Shown in pieces: positions 7,902-17,045 of a DNA stretch of 64,000 bases (position 1 is its first letter; each line of letters starts with the position of its first letter). A model generated the notes under the pieces. It saw only the letters and a list, made by a program, of their open reading frames with translations. It did no database searches and had not been told where the DNA came from. The DNA comes from Flagellimonas amoyensis. Its GTDB lineage: Bacteria > Bacteroidota > Bacteroidia > Flavobacteriales > Flavobacteriaceae. Made by a program: the position numbers and the translations under genes. The stretch lies in the NCBI RefSeq assembly GCF_003058265.1, contig NZ_QBUK01000010.1:124001-188000 (forward strand), given 5' to 3'.

Positions 7902-9371
7902 TTGAACCCGCTAAAAAGGCTTTTTAAGCAGACGTTTATCTATGGCTTGGCCACTGTGATGCCGAGGGTCATTTCTTTCTTTCTGCTTCCCTTATACACC
8001 GCTGTTTTTGAAAATGCGGCGGGCTATGGGCAGTACACCAACATCTATGCGTGGATCGCCATTTTCAATGTTTTTCTGGCCTATGGTATGGAAACCGCTT
8101 TTTTCCGTTTTTATCACAAGAGTGATGACAAGGGCAAGGTCGTTTCCACTTCGTTGGTATCCCTATTGGGCACCTCTTTGTTGTTTTTGATTTTTTCACT
8201 GACCGTCAAGCAATGGCTGGCGGACATGACCAACATCAATGCGGATTATATTGAGTTCACCACCTATATATTGGTGTTGGACGCTTTGGTCATCGTTCCC
8301 TTTGCTTTGCTCAGGGCCAATGAAAAACCGATGCTCTATGCGGTACTGAAGACCGTCAACGTGGCCATAAACCTTGCGTTCAATGTGTTCTTTTTACTAT
8401 GGTTGCCCAAGCTTGCCATGGAAGACCGAACGGGGCTTTTCACCTCGATTTATAGGACGGATTGGGAGATTCATTATGTTTTGATTTCCAATGTGATCGC
8501 GAGCGGCGTTACCTTGTTGATATTGTTGCCGAACTATTTTAGGGCCAAATATGTTTTTGATCTGCCGCTCTGGAAACAAATGATGAAATATGCTGGACCG
8601 GTAATGGTAGCCGGTATTGCCTTTACCATCAACGAGGTATTGGACAAGATTCTGTTGACCGAAATATTACCAGAGGGGATAGCGGAGTCCGAAGTGGGAA
8701 AATATGGGGCCTGTTACAAGTTGGCCCTCTTCATGACCTTGTTCGGGACCGCGTTCCGAATGGGTGTGGAACCTTTTTTCTTTAGCCATGCCAAGACCGA
8801 AAAACCACAGCGGACCTATGCCCAGATCACGAATTATTTTGTGGTGTTGGGGAGTATCATCCTTTTGGGGGTCATTGCATTTATAGATCCTTTGGGCAAA
8901 CTGCTGTTGAACAACCCAGTATATTGGGAAGCCCTGGATGTGGTGCCGATTATTTTGTTGGGCAGTTTCTGTTTGGGCATTTACCATAACCTTTCCGTTT
9001 GGTACAAGGTGACCGACCAGACCAGGTTTGGGGCTTATATTTCATCTATTGGGGCACTCATTACCTTGGTCATCAACATCGGCTTTATCTCAAAATTTGG
9101 ATATATGGCCTCGGCAATGGCCACTCTGGCCGCCTATGGCAGCATGATGTTGCTGTCCTATTATTTCGGGAAAAAATATTACCCAGTCCCCTACAATATG
9201 CGGAAAATCGTGTTCTATCTTTCGGTTTCCATTGTGTTTTCAGTACTTTCCTTCTATGTTTTTAATAGAAATTTAATAGGGGGCAGCATACTGTTTTTGC
9301 TATTTTTGGGGTTAGTGTATAAGATGGAAGGAGATCATTTAAAAAGCATTTTTTTAAAGCGTGGAGATTAA
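7902..9371 (+). CDS. Wzx-type polysaccharide/oligosaccharide flippase (MATE-like fold)
   Basis: A 489-residue polytopic membrane protein with about 12–14 hydrophobic helices and no long soluble domain. The N-terminus, [29 protein letters not shown], is typical of the polysaccharide biosynthesis/flippase family that moves undecaprenyl-linked glycans across the inner membrane. The only start that fits is TTG 7902, which has no competing in-frame ATG nearby. The last 11 bases overlap dut. Location at the head of an envelope gene set (sugar nucleotidyltransferase, lipoprotein, murein hydrolase activator) supports a cell-surface role; the exact substrate is unknown. Confidence 0.85.
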   Translation: MNPLKRLFKQTFIYGLATVMPRVISFFLLPLYTAVFENAAGYGQYTNIYAWIAIFNVFLAYGMETAFFRFYHKSDDKGKVVSTSLVSLLGTSLLFLIFSLTVKQWLADMTNINADYIEFTTYILVLDALVIVPFALLRANEKPMLYAVLKTVNVAINLAFNVFFLLWLPKLAMEDRTGLFTSIYRTDWEIHYVLISNVIASGVTLLILLPNYFRAKYVFDLPLWKQMMKYAGPVMVAGIAFTINEVLDKILLTEILPEGIAESEVGKYGACYKLALFMTLFGTAFRMGVEPFFFSHAKTEKPQRTYAQITNYFVVLGSIILLGVIAFIDPLGKLLLNNPVYWEALDVVPIILLGSFCLGIYHNLSVWYKVTDQTRFGAYISSIGALITLVINIGFISKFGYMASAMATLAAYGSMMLLSYYFGKKYYPVPYNMRKIVFYLSVSIVFSVLSFYVFNRNLIGGSILFLLFLGLVYKMEGDHLKSIFLKRGD

Positions 9372-9795
9372 GATCATAAACAAGTCGGGGCATAAATTGC
9401 CTCATTACGAAACCTTGACGTCGGCTGGAATGGACCTTAGGGCCAATTTAGAGGCGCCTGTTGTCCTGAAACCCTTGGGACGTGCCATTGTGCCCACAGG
9501 GATTTTTATGGAACTTCCTGTAGGCTATGAGGCCCAGGTGAGACCCCGTAGCGGCCTTGCGGCAAAAAAAGGGGTGACCGTACTCAATGCACCCGGCACC
9601 ATTGATGCCGATTACAGGGGAGAGGTAGGGGTGATCTTGGTCAATCTTTCCAATGAGGATTTTACCGTCGAAAATGGCGAACGTGTGGCCCAAATGGTCA
9701 TTGCCAAACATGAAAGGGCAGAATGGCTCGAAGTGGAAACGCTTTCCGAAACGGATAGAGGCGCAGGAGGATTTGGGAGTACGGGTATTAAATAA
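9361..9795 (+). CDS. dut: dUTP diphosphatase (dUTPase)
   Basis: A 144-residue homotrimeric dUTPase that hydrolyses dUTP to dUMP, keeping uracil out of DNA. All five motifs are present: AGMDLRA (1), [11 protein letters not shown] (2), [11 protein letters not shown] (3), [10 protein letters not shown] (4) and the flexible C-terminal [10 protein letters not shown] (5). The start is GTG 9361, overlapping the flippase end by 11 bases. The stop abuts directly the hairpin that opens a GIY-YIG cassette. Confidence 0.96.
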   Translation: MEIKIINKSGHKLPHYETLTSAGMDLRANLEAPVVLKPLGRAIVPTGIFMELPVGYEAQVRPRSGLAAKKGVTVLNAPGTIDADYRGEVGVILVNLSNEDFTVENGERVAQMVIAKHERAEWLEVETLSETDRGAGGFGSTGIK

Positions 9796-9820
9796 ATTCC
9801 TGCGTAGGCAGGAATCTCAT
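9796..9820 (+). repeat. Left hairpin of the GIY-YIG cassette
   Basis: ATTCCTGC-GTAG-GCAGGAAT is a perfect 8-bp stem with a 4-base loop, starting on the base after the dut stop codon, and followed by TCTCAT. The core CCTGC-N4-GCAGG and the TCTCAT hexamer recur inverted at the other end of the cassette (10222–10245). Confidence 0.85.
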
Positions 9821-9863
9821 GCGGACTGATACGAAGCGATTAGTTTAAACACCCATTAGAGCC

Positions 9864-10175
9864 ATGAAACTTTGGAATGTTTATATAATGACCAACAAGG
9901 CAAACGAAGTGCTTTACATAGGTGTTACGAATAATCTTGACGAAAGAGTGAAAGAACATAAGATGAAAGTCTATCCAAGGTCTTTTACCGCCAAATACAA
10001 TTGTGATAAATTGGTTTATTTTGAAGAGTTTATAGATGGTGGAGAGGCCGTGAAGCGTGAAAGGCAAATGAAAAAGTGGAAGAGAGACTGGAAAGTCAGT
10101 TTAATAGGGAGTTTTAACCCTAACTGGGTTGACATCAGTCTTAACTGGAAATTGAACTATAATAAGTTGCGATAA
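9864..10175 (+). CDS. Small GIY-YIG endonuclease-domain protein
   Basis: A 103-residue stand-alone GIY-YIG domain of the UPF0213/YhbQ type. Visible core residues are WNVYIMTN (the GIY strand in variant form), VLYIGVTNNLDERVKEHK (YIG plus the catalytic Arg region) and the helix EAVKRERQMKKWKRDWK with the metal-binding Glu. It probably binds or nicks structured DNA. Hairpins with the same core flank it on both sides and it interrupts an operon between dut and a nucleotidyltransferase gene, which suggests a REP-associated or mobile unit, not an envelope function. A further hairpin (CCTTG/CAAGG) follows the stop codon. Confidence 0.88.
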   Translation: MKLWNVYIMTNKANEVLYIGVTNNLDERVKEHKMKVYPRSFTAKYNCDKLVYFEEFIDGGEAVKRERQMKKWKRDWKVSLIGSFNPNWVDISLNWKLNYNKLR

Positions 10176-10221
10176 ACCTTGCTACATCAAGGGGAGAGTA
10201 GAAAAAGTGTAACAACAAAAA

Positions 10222-10245
10222 ATGAGACACCTGCCTTTGCAGGTG
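10222..10245 (+). repeat. Right hairpin of the GIY-YIG cassette
   Basis: ATGAGA is followed by CACCTGC-CTTT-GCAGGTG, a perfect 7-bp stem. It mirrors the left end (hairpin then TCTCAT) and ends seven bases before the ATG of the next gene. Confidence 0.85.
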
Positions 10246-10252
10246 GTAAAGT

Positions 10253-11269
10253 ATGAAAATAATCGTACCCATGGCGGGAAGAGGATCCCGTTTAAGACCG
10301 CACACCTTGACCGTCCCAAAACCGCTCATTCCAGTGGCAGGCAAACCCATTGTCCACCGATTGGTGAGCGATATTGTCAAAGTATTGGGCGAACCCATTG
10401 AGGAAGTGGCCTTCATTTTGGGAGATCCGGCCTTTTTTGGCGACGACGTGGTGGAAAGTCTCATGCAACTGGCCGAAGAATTGGGTGCCAAAGGCTCCAT
10501 TTACCGACAGGACCAGCCATTGGGTACGGGCCATGCCATCATGAGTGCCAAGGAATCTCTCAGCGGACCTGCCGTGATCGCTTATGCGGACACCTTGATC
10601 CGTGCCGATTTTGACCTGGACAAGTCCGCGGACAGTGTGATATGGGTAAAACAAGTGGACCACCCTGAGGCCTATGGAGTGGTCAAGTTGAACACAGACC
10701 ATCACATTGTGGAACTGGTGGAAAAGCCAAAGGAGTTCATTTCCGATCTTGCCGTGATCGGTATTTATTATTTTAAAGATGTGGGAGTCCTCAAAAATGA
10801 GCTACAACATGTCTTGGACAATGAAATCACCAACGGCGGGGAATACCAGATCAATGACGGGATCAAACGCATGATGGAAAAAGGCATGAAATTTGTTCCC
10901 GGTAAAGTGGACGAATGGATGGACTGTGGCAACAAGAACGTGACCGTGGAAACCAACCAACGCATGTTGGGCTTTTTGGAAAAGGAAGGTGAAAACATGA
11001 TTGCCAGGTCGGTGAAGCAGGAAAATGCAAACATCATTGAACCCTGTTTCATCGGGGAGAATGTGGTGCTCAAAAACACAACGGTAGGGCCCTATGTGTC
11101 GGTCGGGGCCAATACCATATTGGAAAATGCCACTATAAAGAACAGCATCATCCAAAGCGACAGTAAAATTTACAATGCCAACCTGGACAATGCCATGATC
11201 GGCAACCATGTTGTTTTTAATGGTAATTTTGAATCCATTAGCATCGGGGATTATTCCGTTTTGGAATGA
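10253..11269 (+). CDS. Sugar-phosphate nucleotidyltransferase with left-handed beta-helix tail
   Basis: A 338-residue enzyme that activates a sugar-1-phosphate to an NDP-sugar. The N-terminal nucleotidyltransferase domain (residues ~1–235) has the nucleotide-binding MAGRGSRLRPHT, the substrate motif PKPLIPVAGKP and the metal-site segment AYADTLI. The C-terminal part (about 250–338) is a hexapeptide-repeat left-handed beta-helix (IGENVVLKNTTVGPYVSVGAN). This resembles RmlA-long/GlmU-like enzymes, but the sugar cannot be told from sequence. It sits in an envelope operon downstream of dut. Confidence 0.88.
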   Translation: MKIIVPMAGRGSRLRPHTLTVPKPLIPVAGKPIVHRLVSDIVKVLGEPIEEVAFILGDPAFFGDDVVESLMQLAEELGAKGSIYRQDQPLGTGHAIMSAKESLSGPAVIAYADTLIRADFDLDKSADSVIWVKQVDHPEAYGVVKLNTDHHIVELVEKPKEFISDLAVIGIYYFKDVGVLKNELQHVLDNEITNGGEYQINDGIKRMMEKGMKFVPGKVDEWMDCGNKNVTVETNQRMLGFLEKEGENMIARSVKQENANIIEPCFIGENVVLKNTTVGPYVSVGANTILENATIKNSIIQSDSKIYNANLDNAMIGNHVVFNGNFESISIGDYSVLE

Positions 11270-11312
11270 TTTTGAAATAGATTTTAGTTTGATGGGGACT
11301 TAGGACGTCAAT

Positions 11313-12230
11313 ATGAAAAAGAAACTTCTTGTTTGGATGGTTTTGGGAGCATCTACACTGATGTCCTATTCGACCTATGCCCAAGAAGAAGAAAGTGCCG
11401 AGGTATATCTAGAAGAATATACCGATGAGTTTCAGGAAAATTTCTTCGAAGGGCTCAAACAAAAGGGCATCCAAAACTACGATCGGGCCATAGACCTGTT
11501 CCTCAAATGCAAACAATTGGAGCCGGCCAATAGCGTGGTGGACTATGAACTGGCCAAATCCTATTTGCTGGACAAGAAATACATCCAGGCCCAACAATAT
11601 GCCATTGAGGCTCTCCTGTCCGAACCTACGGACTATTGGTATTTGGACAATCTACTCACCATTTTGGACAAGCAGGGCAGTCCATGGGCCTCCATCAAGC
11701 AACAGGTACCTTATCGGAACAACAAATTGAGGGAGAACATGGCGCTTTCCTTTTTCAAGATGAAAAAATATGAGGAGGCCCTTGCGGTGTTGAAGGAAGT
11801 CGATAATGGCCCGTTGACTTCTGAACTGACCCAGAAAATCAATGATTCCCTTCAAAAGAGCATTCCAAAACCGGCAACGACCATTGCGGAACGGCCCGTG
11901 GCGGACAAGAACGACGCCGTGACCATATTGCGCACCCAAATTGAGGAGCTGCTGTCACAGGGGGACTATAAGGGCATGCTCGCCGTTTCAAAAGAAGCTT
12001 TGGACAGCTATCCGCTGCAACCCTATTTTTATTTCGCCTACGGAACGGCCCTCAACAATACAGGGGACTCCAACAAGGCCATTGAGGTCTTGGAGAGTGG
12101 ACTTGATTATCTTTTGGACGAAGGACCCTTGGAAAGTAACATTTTTAGGGAGCTTTCAAAAGCATACAACAAGATTGGCAACACACAAAAGGCCAACGAA
12201 TATTTGAACAAGATCAATTCAGGATTATAA
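11313..12230 (+). CDS. Exported TPR protein
   Basis: A 305-residue protein with a signal peptide (residues 1–23, cleavage after STYA). The rest is helical, with several tetratricopeptide-like repeats: IQNYDRAIDLFLKCKQLEPAN, YLLDKKYIQAQQYAIEALLSEP and a last pair near YFAYGTALNNTGDSNKAIEVLE. TPR proteins act as scaffolds; the partner may be the adjacent DUF4292 lipoprotein or the EnvC-like protein. Its stop overlaps the next start by one base (TAATG), so the genes are co-translated. Confidence 0.85.
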   Translation: MKKKLLVWMVLGASTLMSYSTYAQEEESAEVYLEEYTDEFQENFFEGLKQKGIQNYDRAIDLFLKCKQLEPANSVVDYELAKSYLLDKKYIQAQQYAIEALLSEPTDYWYLDNLLTILDKQGSPWASIKQQVPYRNNKLRENMALSFFKMKKYEEALAVLKEVDNGPLTSELTQKINDSLQKSIPKPATTIAERPVADKNDAVTILRTQIEELLSQGDYKGMLAVSKEALDSYPLQPYFYFAYGTALNNTGDSNKAIEVLESGLDYLLDEGPLESNIFRELSKAYNKIGNTQKANEYLNKINSGL

Positions 12231-13009
12231 TGCAACAGAAGAACATAGGCGTGAAAATGATGGGGGTGTTCCTTTTATTGCTCACACTTGGGGCATGTAG
12301 GAGTACCAAGACGGTCACCGGAGGGGAAGTGGATCCAAGTTTGTCGGTAAGGAACATCATCAACAACCACTATTTCAATCAGCCCAATTTTAAGACGCTG
12401 AGCGGTCGCATAAAAATCGATTACTCCAATGGGGATGAATCGCAAGGAGTGAACGTGACCCTGAGGATGGAGAAGGACAAGGTGATCTGGATCAGCGCGC
12501 CCCTTGGAGTGGTAAAGGCCCACATCACCCCCGAAAAAGTCTCTTTTTACAATAAATTACAGAACGAATATTTCGATGGCGATTTCAGCTATCTGAGCCA
12601 ACTTTTGGGTACCGACCTGGATTTTGAAAAAGTACAGAACCTTTTGCTGGGCAATGCCGTTTTGGATCTGAGAAAGGACAAATACGACTCGGAAATCTAT
12701 ACGGGCGGTTACCAATTGAAGCCCAAAAAAGTCGGACAGCTTTTTAAGATCCTTTTCCAACTGGAGCCCAAAAACTTTAAAATTTCGACCCAGCAAATAG
12801 CACAACCCGATAAATCCAGACAGCTGCAAGCAAATTATACCTATCAGGATATTTCAGGCAATGCTTTACCGGAGGACATCAAGATATTGGCTGAGGATGA
12901 AGGGGAAGTGACTACTATTGATTTAAGTTTTCGTAACCTTGAGTTGAACAAACCCATGAATTTTCCATACAAAGTGCCCAATGGATTCGATAAAATTACA
13001 TTGAAGTAA
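12230..13009 (+). CDS. DUF4292-family lipoprotein
   Basis: A 259-residue lipoprotein: the N-terminal signal ends in the lipobox LGAC at about residues 20–23, followed by RSTKTVTGG. The mature part is beta-rich with LolB/LolA-like alternating strands (SGRIKIDYSNGDE, VTLRMEKDKVIWISAPLG). The family is confined largely to Bacteroidota and is annotated DUF4292; an outer-membrane lipid- or lipoprotein-handling role is suggested by the fold only. It lies between the TPR protein and the EnvC-like gene, 1 bp from the latter. Confidence 0.82.
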   Translation: MQQKNIGVKMMGVFLLLLTLGACRSTKTVTGGEVDPSLSVRNIINNHYFNQPNFKTLSGRIKIDYSNGDESQGVNVTLRMEKDKVIWISAPLGVVKAHITPEKVSFYNKLQNEYFDGDFSYLSQLLGTDLDFEKVQNLLLGNAVLDLRKDKYDSEIYTGGYQLKPKKVGQLFKILFQLEPKNFKISTQQIAQPDKSRQLQANYTYQDISGNALPEDIKILAEDEGEVTTIDLSFRNLELNKPMNFPYKVPNGFDKITLK

Positions 13010-13010
13010 T

Positions 13011-14237
13011 ATGAAAGTTAAAACTTCATATTGTTTTTATTATCTGACACTTATGTTTTTTGTGTCGATGCCTTTATTTGCCCAGACCAGCGAGCAGAAG
13101 GCATTGGAGGCCAAACGGGAGCGGTTGCAACAAGAAATCAAGGAAATCAATAGGCTGCTCTTTGCCGAGCGCAAGGAAAAAGGTTCCATTTTGGATCAAA
13201 TGGAGGCCTTGGACAATAAGATCAATGTCCGTCAAGAACTGATTAGGGTCACCAACCAGCAATCCAATTTGTTGAACCGGCAAATCAATGTAAACATCAG
13301 GAGCATCAGTAAGCTGAGGGAAGATCTGGATGCACTCAAAGGGGACTATGCAGAACTCATCCAGAAGACATACCAAAATAAATCCCAGAGTAACCGGGTG
13401 ATGTTCCTTCTATCTGCGGAAAACTTCTACCAAGCCTTCAAACGGCTCCAATACATGCAGCAATATGCAAAGCATCGAAAAAAGCAAGGGGAGAACATTA
13501 TCACCAAAACAGAAGAGTTGGCCAAGCTCAACCAAGACTTGGTAGTACAGCGTAAGGAAAAGGAACAGCTCTTGGCCGAAAACACAAGGGCGAAGAACGA
13601 ACTTTCCAAAGAAGTGGAAACGCAGCGGAGCCTTTTAAGGAGCGTGAAACAAAATGAGGCAAAATATACCGCAGCCATAGCCGAAAAGCAAAAAGAGGCC
13701 CGCAGGATCGATCGAGAGATAGAACGATTGATCAAGAGTGCCATTGCAAGTTCCAACAAGAGTTCGGGCAAATCCACCACCAGCACCACTTTTGCCTTGA
13801 CCCCAGAGGCCAAATTGGTGGCCGATAATTTCTCCTCCAACAAAGGAAGGCTCATCTGGCCAGTGGAAAAAGGCATCAAGAGCCAAGGATATGGGGTCTA
13901 TGCGGACAAGCTCTACCCGGGCATCAAGCACCAGAACAACGGGGTGACCATAACCACGGACAAAGGGAGCAAGGCCAGGGCCATTTTTGAAGGGGAGGTG
14001 ATCGCGATTATTTCAGTTCCCGGAGGAAGCAAAGGCGTGACCATCAAACACGGGAATTACATCAGCACCTACTATAACCTGTCCACCTTGTATGTGAAAA
14101 AAGGGGACAAAGTGGTCACCAAAGATCTCTTGGGAGACATAAATACCGACCGGTTTGACGGCACTACCAAATTGAAATTTTATCTATACAAAGATTCCAG
14201 TCGCCTCAACCCTGAGGATTGGATCTATCAATTATAA
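13011..14237 (+). CDS. EnvC-like murein hydrolase activator (degenerate LytM/M23)
   Basis: A 408-residue secreted protein with a signal peptide (residues ~1–25, ending PLFAQ). Residues ~27–250 form a long coiled coil rich in Glu, Gln, Lys and Arg, then a Ser/Thr linker, then a LytM (peptidase M23) domain from about residue 285. The zinc ligands of active M23 enzymes are not all kept: the usual first HxxxD region reads NNGVTITTD and the last HxH region reads YYNLS, as in EnvC. It therefore probably activates a cell-wall amidase during daughter-cell separation and does not cut peptidoglycan itself. Confidence 0.87.
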   Translation: MKVKTSYCFYYLTLMFFVSMPLFAQTSEQKALEAKRERLQQEIKEINRLLFAERKEKGSILDQMEALDNKINVRQELIRVTNQQSNLLNRQINVNIRSISKLREDLDALKGDYAELIQKTYQNKSQSNRVMFLLSAENFYQAFKRLQYMQQYAKHRKKQGENIITKTEELAKLNQDLVVQRKEKEQLLAENTRAKNELSKEVETQRSLLRSVKQNEAKYTAAIAEKQKEARRIDREIERLIKSAIASSNKSSGKSTTSTTFALTPEAKLVADNFSSNKGRLIWPVEKGIKSQGYGVYADKLYPGIKHQNNGVTITTDKGSKARAIFEGEVIAIISVPGGSKGVTIKHGNYISTYYNLSTLYVKKGDKVVTKDLLGDINTDRFDGTTKLKFYLYKDSSRLNPEDWIYQL

Positions 14238-14240
14238 ACC

Positions 14241-15077
14241 ATGAAAAAGATTACCGATTTACAAGGCTCCTTTGAATTGCACAATGGGGTCCACATGCCC
14301 TATTTTGGACTGGGAGTGTACCAATCCAAAGATGGGAGCGAAGTCATCAATGCAGTGAGGGAGGCCTTGGACCACGGTTATAGACACATCGACACGGCCG
14401 CCATTTACCATAACGAAGAAGGTGTTGGCACGGGCATCAAGGAAAGCAATGTGGACCGCAAGGACGTTTTTCTGGTCAGTAAGGTCTGGAACACCGATCA
14501 GGGCTACGATTCCACGTTAAAGGCGTTCGATGCCAGCTTGAAACGCTTGGGGACCGATTACTTGGACCTTTATTTGATCCATTGGCCCAAAGGGGAGCTG
14601 TCCAAGGAAACCTGGAAGGCTTTGGAGCGCCTGTATAAAGAAAAACGCGTTCGGGCCATTGGCGTGAGCAATTTTTTGAAACACCAGTTGGAAGATTTGC
14701 TGACCTCGGTAGAGGTTGTGCCCATGGTCAACCAAATGGAGTTACATCCCTATTTGGTGCAGCAGGGCCTTATCGATTTTTGTAATGCGAAGGGCATCCA
14801 ATACGAAGCATGGTCGCCATTGATGCAAGGAAATATCTTCGCCCTTGATATCATGAAAAAGATGGCTGCAAAATACAACAAGACCATAGCGCAGGTCGCA
14901 TTGCGATGGGACCTTCAAAAAGGAGTGGTCACCATCCCAAAATCATCCAAAAAGGAACGGATCACCTCCAACGCCGATATTTTTGACTTTGAGCTGACCA
15001 ATGAAGATATCCAAGCTTTGGATAAATTGGACCGGGGCAAACGTTTTGGTCCCAATCCCGATAATTTTGATTTTTAA
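14241..15077 (+). CDS. Aldo/keto reductase
   Basis: A 278-residue NADPH-dependent (beta/alpha)8 barrel of the 2,5-diketo-gluconate reductase type. The catalytic tetrad is visible: Asp and Tyr in [13 protein letters not shown], Lys in FLVSKVW, and His in YLIHWPKG. The C-terminal NADP-binding segment is [19 protein letters not shown]. It starts 3 bases after the EnvC-like gene and may be the last gene of that operon; substrate unknown. Confidence 0.92.
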   Translation: MKKITDLQGSFELHNGVHMPYFGLGVYQSKDGSEVINAVREALDHGYRHIDTAAIYHNEEGVGTGIKESNVDRKDVFLVSKVWNTDQGYDSTLKAFDASLKRLGTDYLDLYLIHWPKGELSKETWKALERLYKEKRVRAIGVSNFLKHQLEDLLTSVEVVPMVNQMELHPYLVQQGLIDFCNAKGIQYEAWSPLMQGNIFALDIMKKMAAKYNKTIAQVALRWDLQKGVVTIPKSSKKERITSNADIFDFELTNEDIQALDKLDRGKRFGPNPDNFDF

Positions 15078-15143
15078 CCAGCACATAACAATTACTTAAT
15101 CCAGAGCAATGCAGCCAAATTCATGGGAGTGTATCTTGTATGC

Positions 15144-15875
15144 ATGAACAAGAATGGTTTTATTCTCCTATTTGCATTCATTGCGTGCTCATGTGAGTTG
15201 TCCTATGAAGATAACAGACGTCTGTCAATCATGGGTCAAGTCAAGGCTTTCGAAAATGAATCCTTACCAAATTTTCCTGTTGAGGCCTATGCCTCAGGAG
15301 AGTTTATAAAGTCAATTCTATTTCTACCGGGGTTAACCCCTACCCAAGAAGATGTTGATTTGATAGGTGCATCTAGTTCAACACCAGAAGGAAATTATGG
15401 GGTCACCACAATTTCTCCCGAAAATCAGGAATTTATTTATTTGATAATCAACGGAAAAGAAAACAGGGATTATGTCGATGACTGGCCAACATTGGCAGTG
15501 AAGGGAATAAATTCTTTGCCGTTGAATGGATCAAGGTACGAGATTCCCACAGTTGCGATTGGAAGGATAGAAGACGCTAGATTTGAGATCCACAGAACAA
15601 CAAATACGCAGGATACTCTTGTATACCTTTTGCAGTATGACTCTTCAATCAAGGAAATCAATGTCGATCCAAGTTTTGTGGGAAATAAGAATTGGGAAAT
15701 GGAAATTGGGGGCGAACTGATGCCTTTGGAAGTTGAAAATGTGGTATCACTAAAAATTCCAGAAGGAGATACCATTCGGTTTTATTATTCCTTGATCAAT
15801 GATGGGATTCTTACGGAAGAGAACATCAAAATACCTTATAATTTGGAAACCAATGGGTACAGATTTGAGTTTTAA
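15144..15875 (+). CDS. Predicted lipoprotein of unknown function (DUF4249-like?)
   Basis: ATG 15144 is preferred over ATG 15123 because it puts the signal sequence at the N-terminus (MNKNGFILLFAFIACSC), with a lipobox FIAC. The mature ~230 residues are beta-rich and begin LSYEDNRRLSIMGQV, somewhat like the opening of DUF4249 lipoproteins that accompany outer-membrane receptors, but the protein is shorter and I do not claim the family. Base composition is clearly more AT-rich than the neighbouring operon, which hints at different ancestry. It overlaps the next gene by 23 bases, so the two are a unit. Confidence 0.65.
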   Translation: MNKNGFILLFAFIACSCELSYEDNRRLSIMGQVKAFENESLPNFPVEAYASGEFIKSILFLPGLTPTQEDVDLIGASSSTPEGNYGVTTISPENQEFIYLIINGKENRDYVDDWPTLAVKGINSLPLNGSRYEIPTVAIGRIEDARFEIHRTTNTQDTLVYLLQYDSSIKEINVDPSFVGNKNWEMEIGGELMPLEVENVVSLKIPEGDTIRFYYSLINDGILTEENIKIPYNLETNGYRFEF

Positions 15876-16476
15876 AAAGGGGATTCTATTGGTGTCGCTG
15901 TTCTTCAATTTGGTTTCCCTGAAAGCACAAATGGGGAAAAAAGAAATGGATGATAATGTATTGGTGGAATTCGGGATCAGTTATATGTTGCCAAAGGCAT
16001 ATGGGGACAATTTCCTTTCCCAGGGATATGATATCAGAAATGGCATAAATGTGGACGGCAGGATTTTAGTTGCACCTAAGTGGTTTGTTGGAGCTCAATG
16101 GAGCCAATTTAAAGGAGATGTTATTGATATGGAGAAAGTAGGGGCCATTGAGAAGAGTGGAATAACCCATATATATGCAGTAGCTACCTATACAATTCTA
16201 GGAAACGACAAACAAGTTTCAGTACGAACAGGTTTTGGGGCGGGATACGTACTATATAGGCACAAACAAAGCACTACAAAGTTTATGGATGATGGTTTTT
16301 CCGTTGCGGCAAACCTTGCCCTGTGTTATAGATTCAGCAATTCGCTGGGAGTATTTGTAAAACTGGAACACTATTGGGATTTTTTGAACATTGATACTGC
16401 GCCTGAACTGGAAACATTTTTCAGGAATGCCCAAATTTTTGCCCCTTCCATCGGGATCAAAGTATATACTTTTTAA
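15853..16476 (+). CDS. Predicted outer-membrane beta-barrel protein
   Basis: The frame opens at 15799, but ATG 15853 gives a proper signal peptide (MGTDLSFKKGILLVSLFF… ending LKAQ) and 207 residues. The mature protein has alternating strands (VLVEFGISYMLPKAY, WFVGAQWSQFKGD, VSVRTGFGAGYVLY) and ends in an aromatic residue (KVYTF), as outer-membrane barrels often do. It overlaps the upstream lipoprotein gene, suggesting a lipoprotein/barrel pair at the outer membrane. It is AT-rich like its partner. Its stop overlaps the stop of the convergent thioesterase gene. Confidence 0.65.
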   Translation: MGTDLSFKKGILLVSLFFNLVSLKAQMGKKEMDDNVLVEFGISYMLPKAYGDNFLSQGYDIRNGINVDGRILVAPKWFVGAQWSQFKGDVIDMEKVGAIEKSGITHIYAVATYTILGNDKQVSVRTGFGAGYVLYRHKQSTTKFMDDGFSVAANLALCYRFSNSLGVFVKLEHYWDFLNIDTAPELETFFRNAQIFAPSIGIKVYTF

Positions 16477-16988
16477 TCTTTCAAGAACAACGCCTTCAGT
16501 TCCGTGGCATCTGCGGGTTTCAGTTTGCCTGCCAACACCAAACTCAACTGTTTCCTTCTCAAGGCAGCGGCATAACGCTCTTTCTCCAAGTCGGTCTCTG
16601 GCTCCAAAGGAGGAACTTCCGTAGGTTTTCCGGTATCATCTACTGCCACAAAGGTATAAATGGCCTCATTGGCCTTGGTGCGTTCGCCGGTGAAGCGGTC
16701 CTCGATCCACACATCGATAAAGATTTCCATGGAAGTACTGAATGCCCTGGAAACCGCAGCCTCCACGGTCACTACACTGCCTAAGGGCACGGCCCTATTG
16801 AAGGCCACATGGTTCACCGAAGCGGTCACAGTGATCCTACGGCTATGTCGGCGAGCGGCAATACTGGCCGCCCTGTCCATACGGGCTAAGAGTTCCCCGC
16901 CAAAAAGATTGTTCAAGGGGTTGGTTTCACTGGGCAATACCAAATCGGTCATCACAGTGCGTGATTCACTTGGGGTTTTAACGCGCAT
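16473..16988 (-). CDS. Acyl-CoA thioesterase (YciA/BACH-like hotdog fold)
   Basis: A 171-residue single-hotdog thioesterase that hydrolyses acyl-CoA to free acid and CoA. The family signature is near residues 20–45, LPSETNPLNNLFGGELLARMDRAA, including the catalytic Asn/Gly-Gly region and Asp; the following strand reads TVTASVNHVAF. The C-terminal ~35 residues are a charged helical tail. It is convergent with the beta-barrel gene. Confidence 0.9.
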   Translation of the reverse strand: MRVKTPSESRTVMTDLVLPSETNPLNNLFGGELLARMDRAASIAARRHSRRITVTASVNHVAFNRAVPLGSVVTVEAAVSRAFSTSMEIFIDVWIEDRFTGERTKANEAIYTFVAVDDTGKPTEVPPLEPETDLEKERYAAALRRKQLSLVLAGKLKPADATELKALFLKD

Positions 16989-17045
16989 ACCTGTATATTT
17001 TGCGCAAAGATATTGAAGTGTGGAAAGGTTTTAAAGAAAGGAGGG

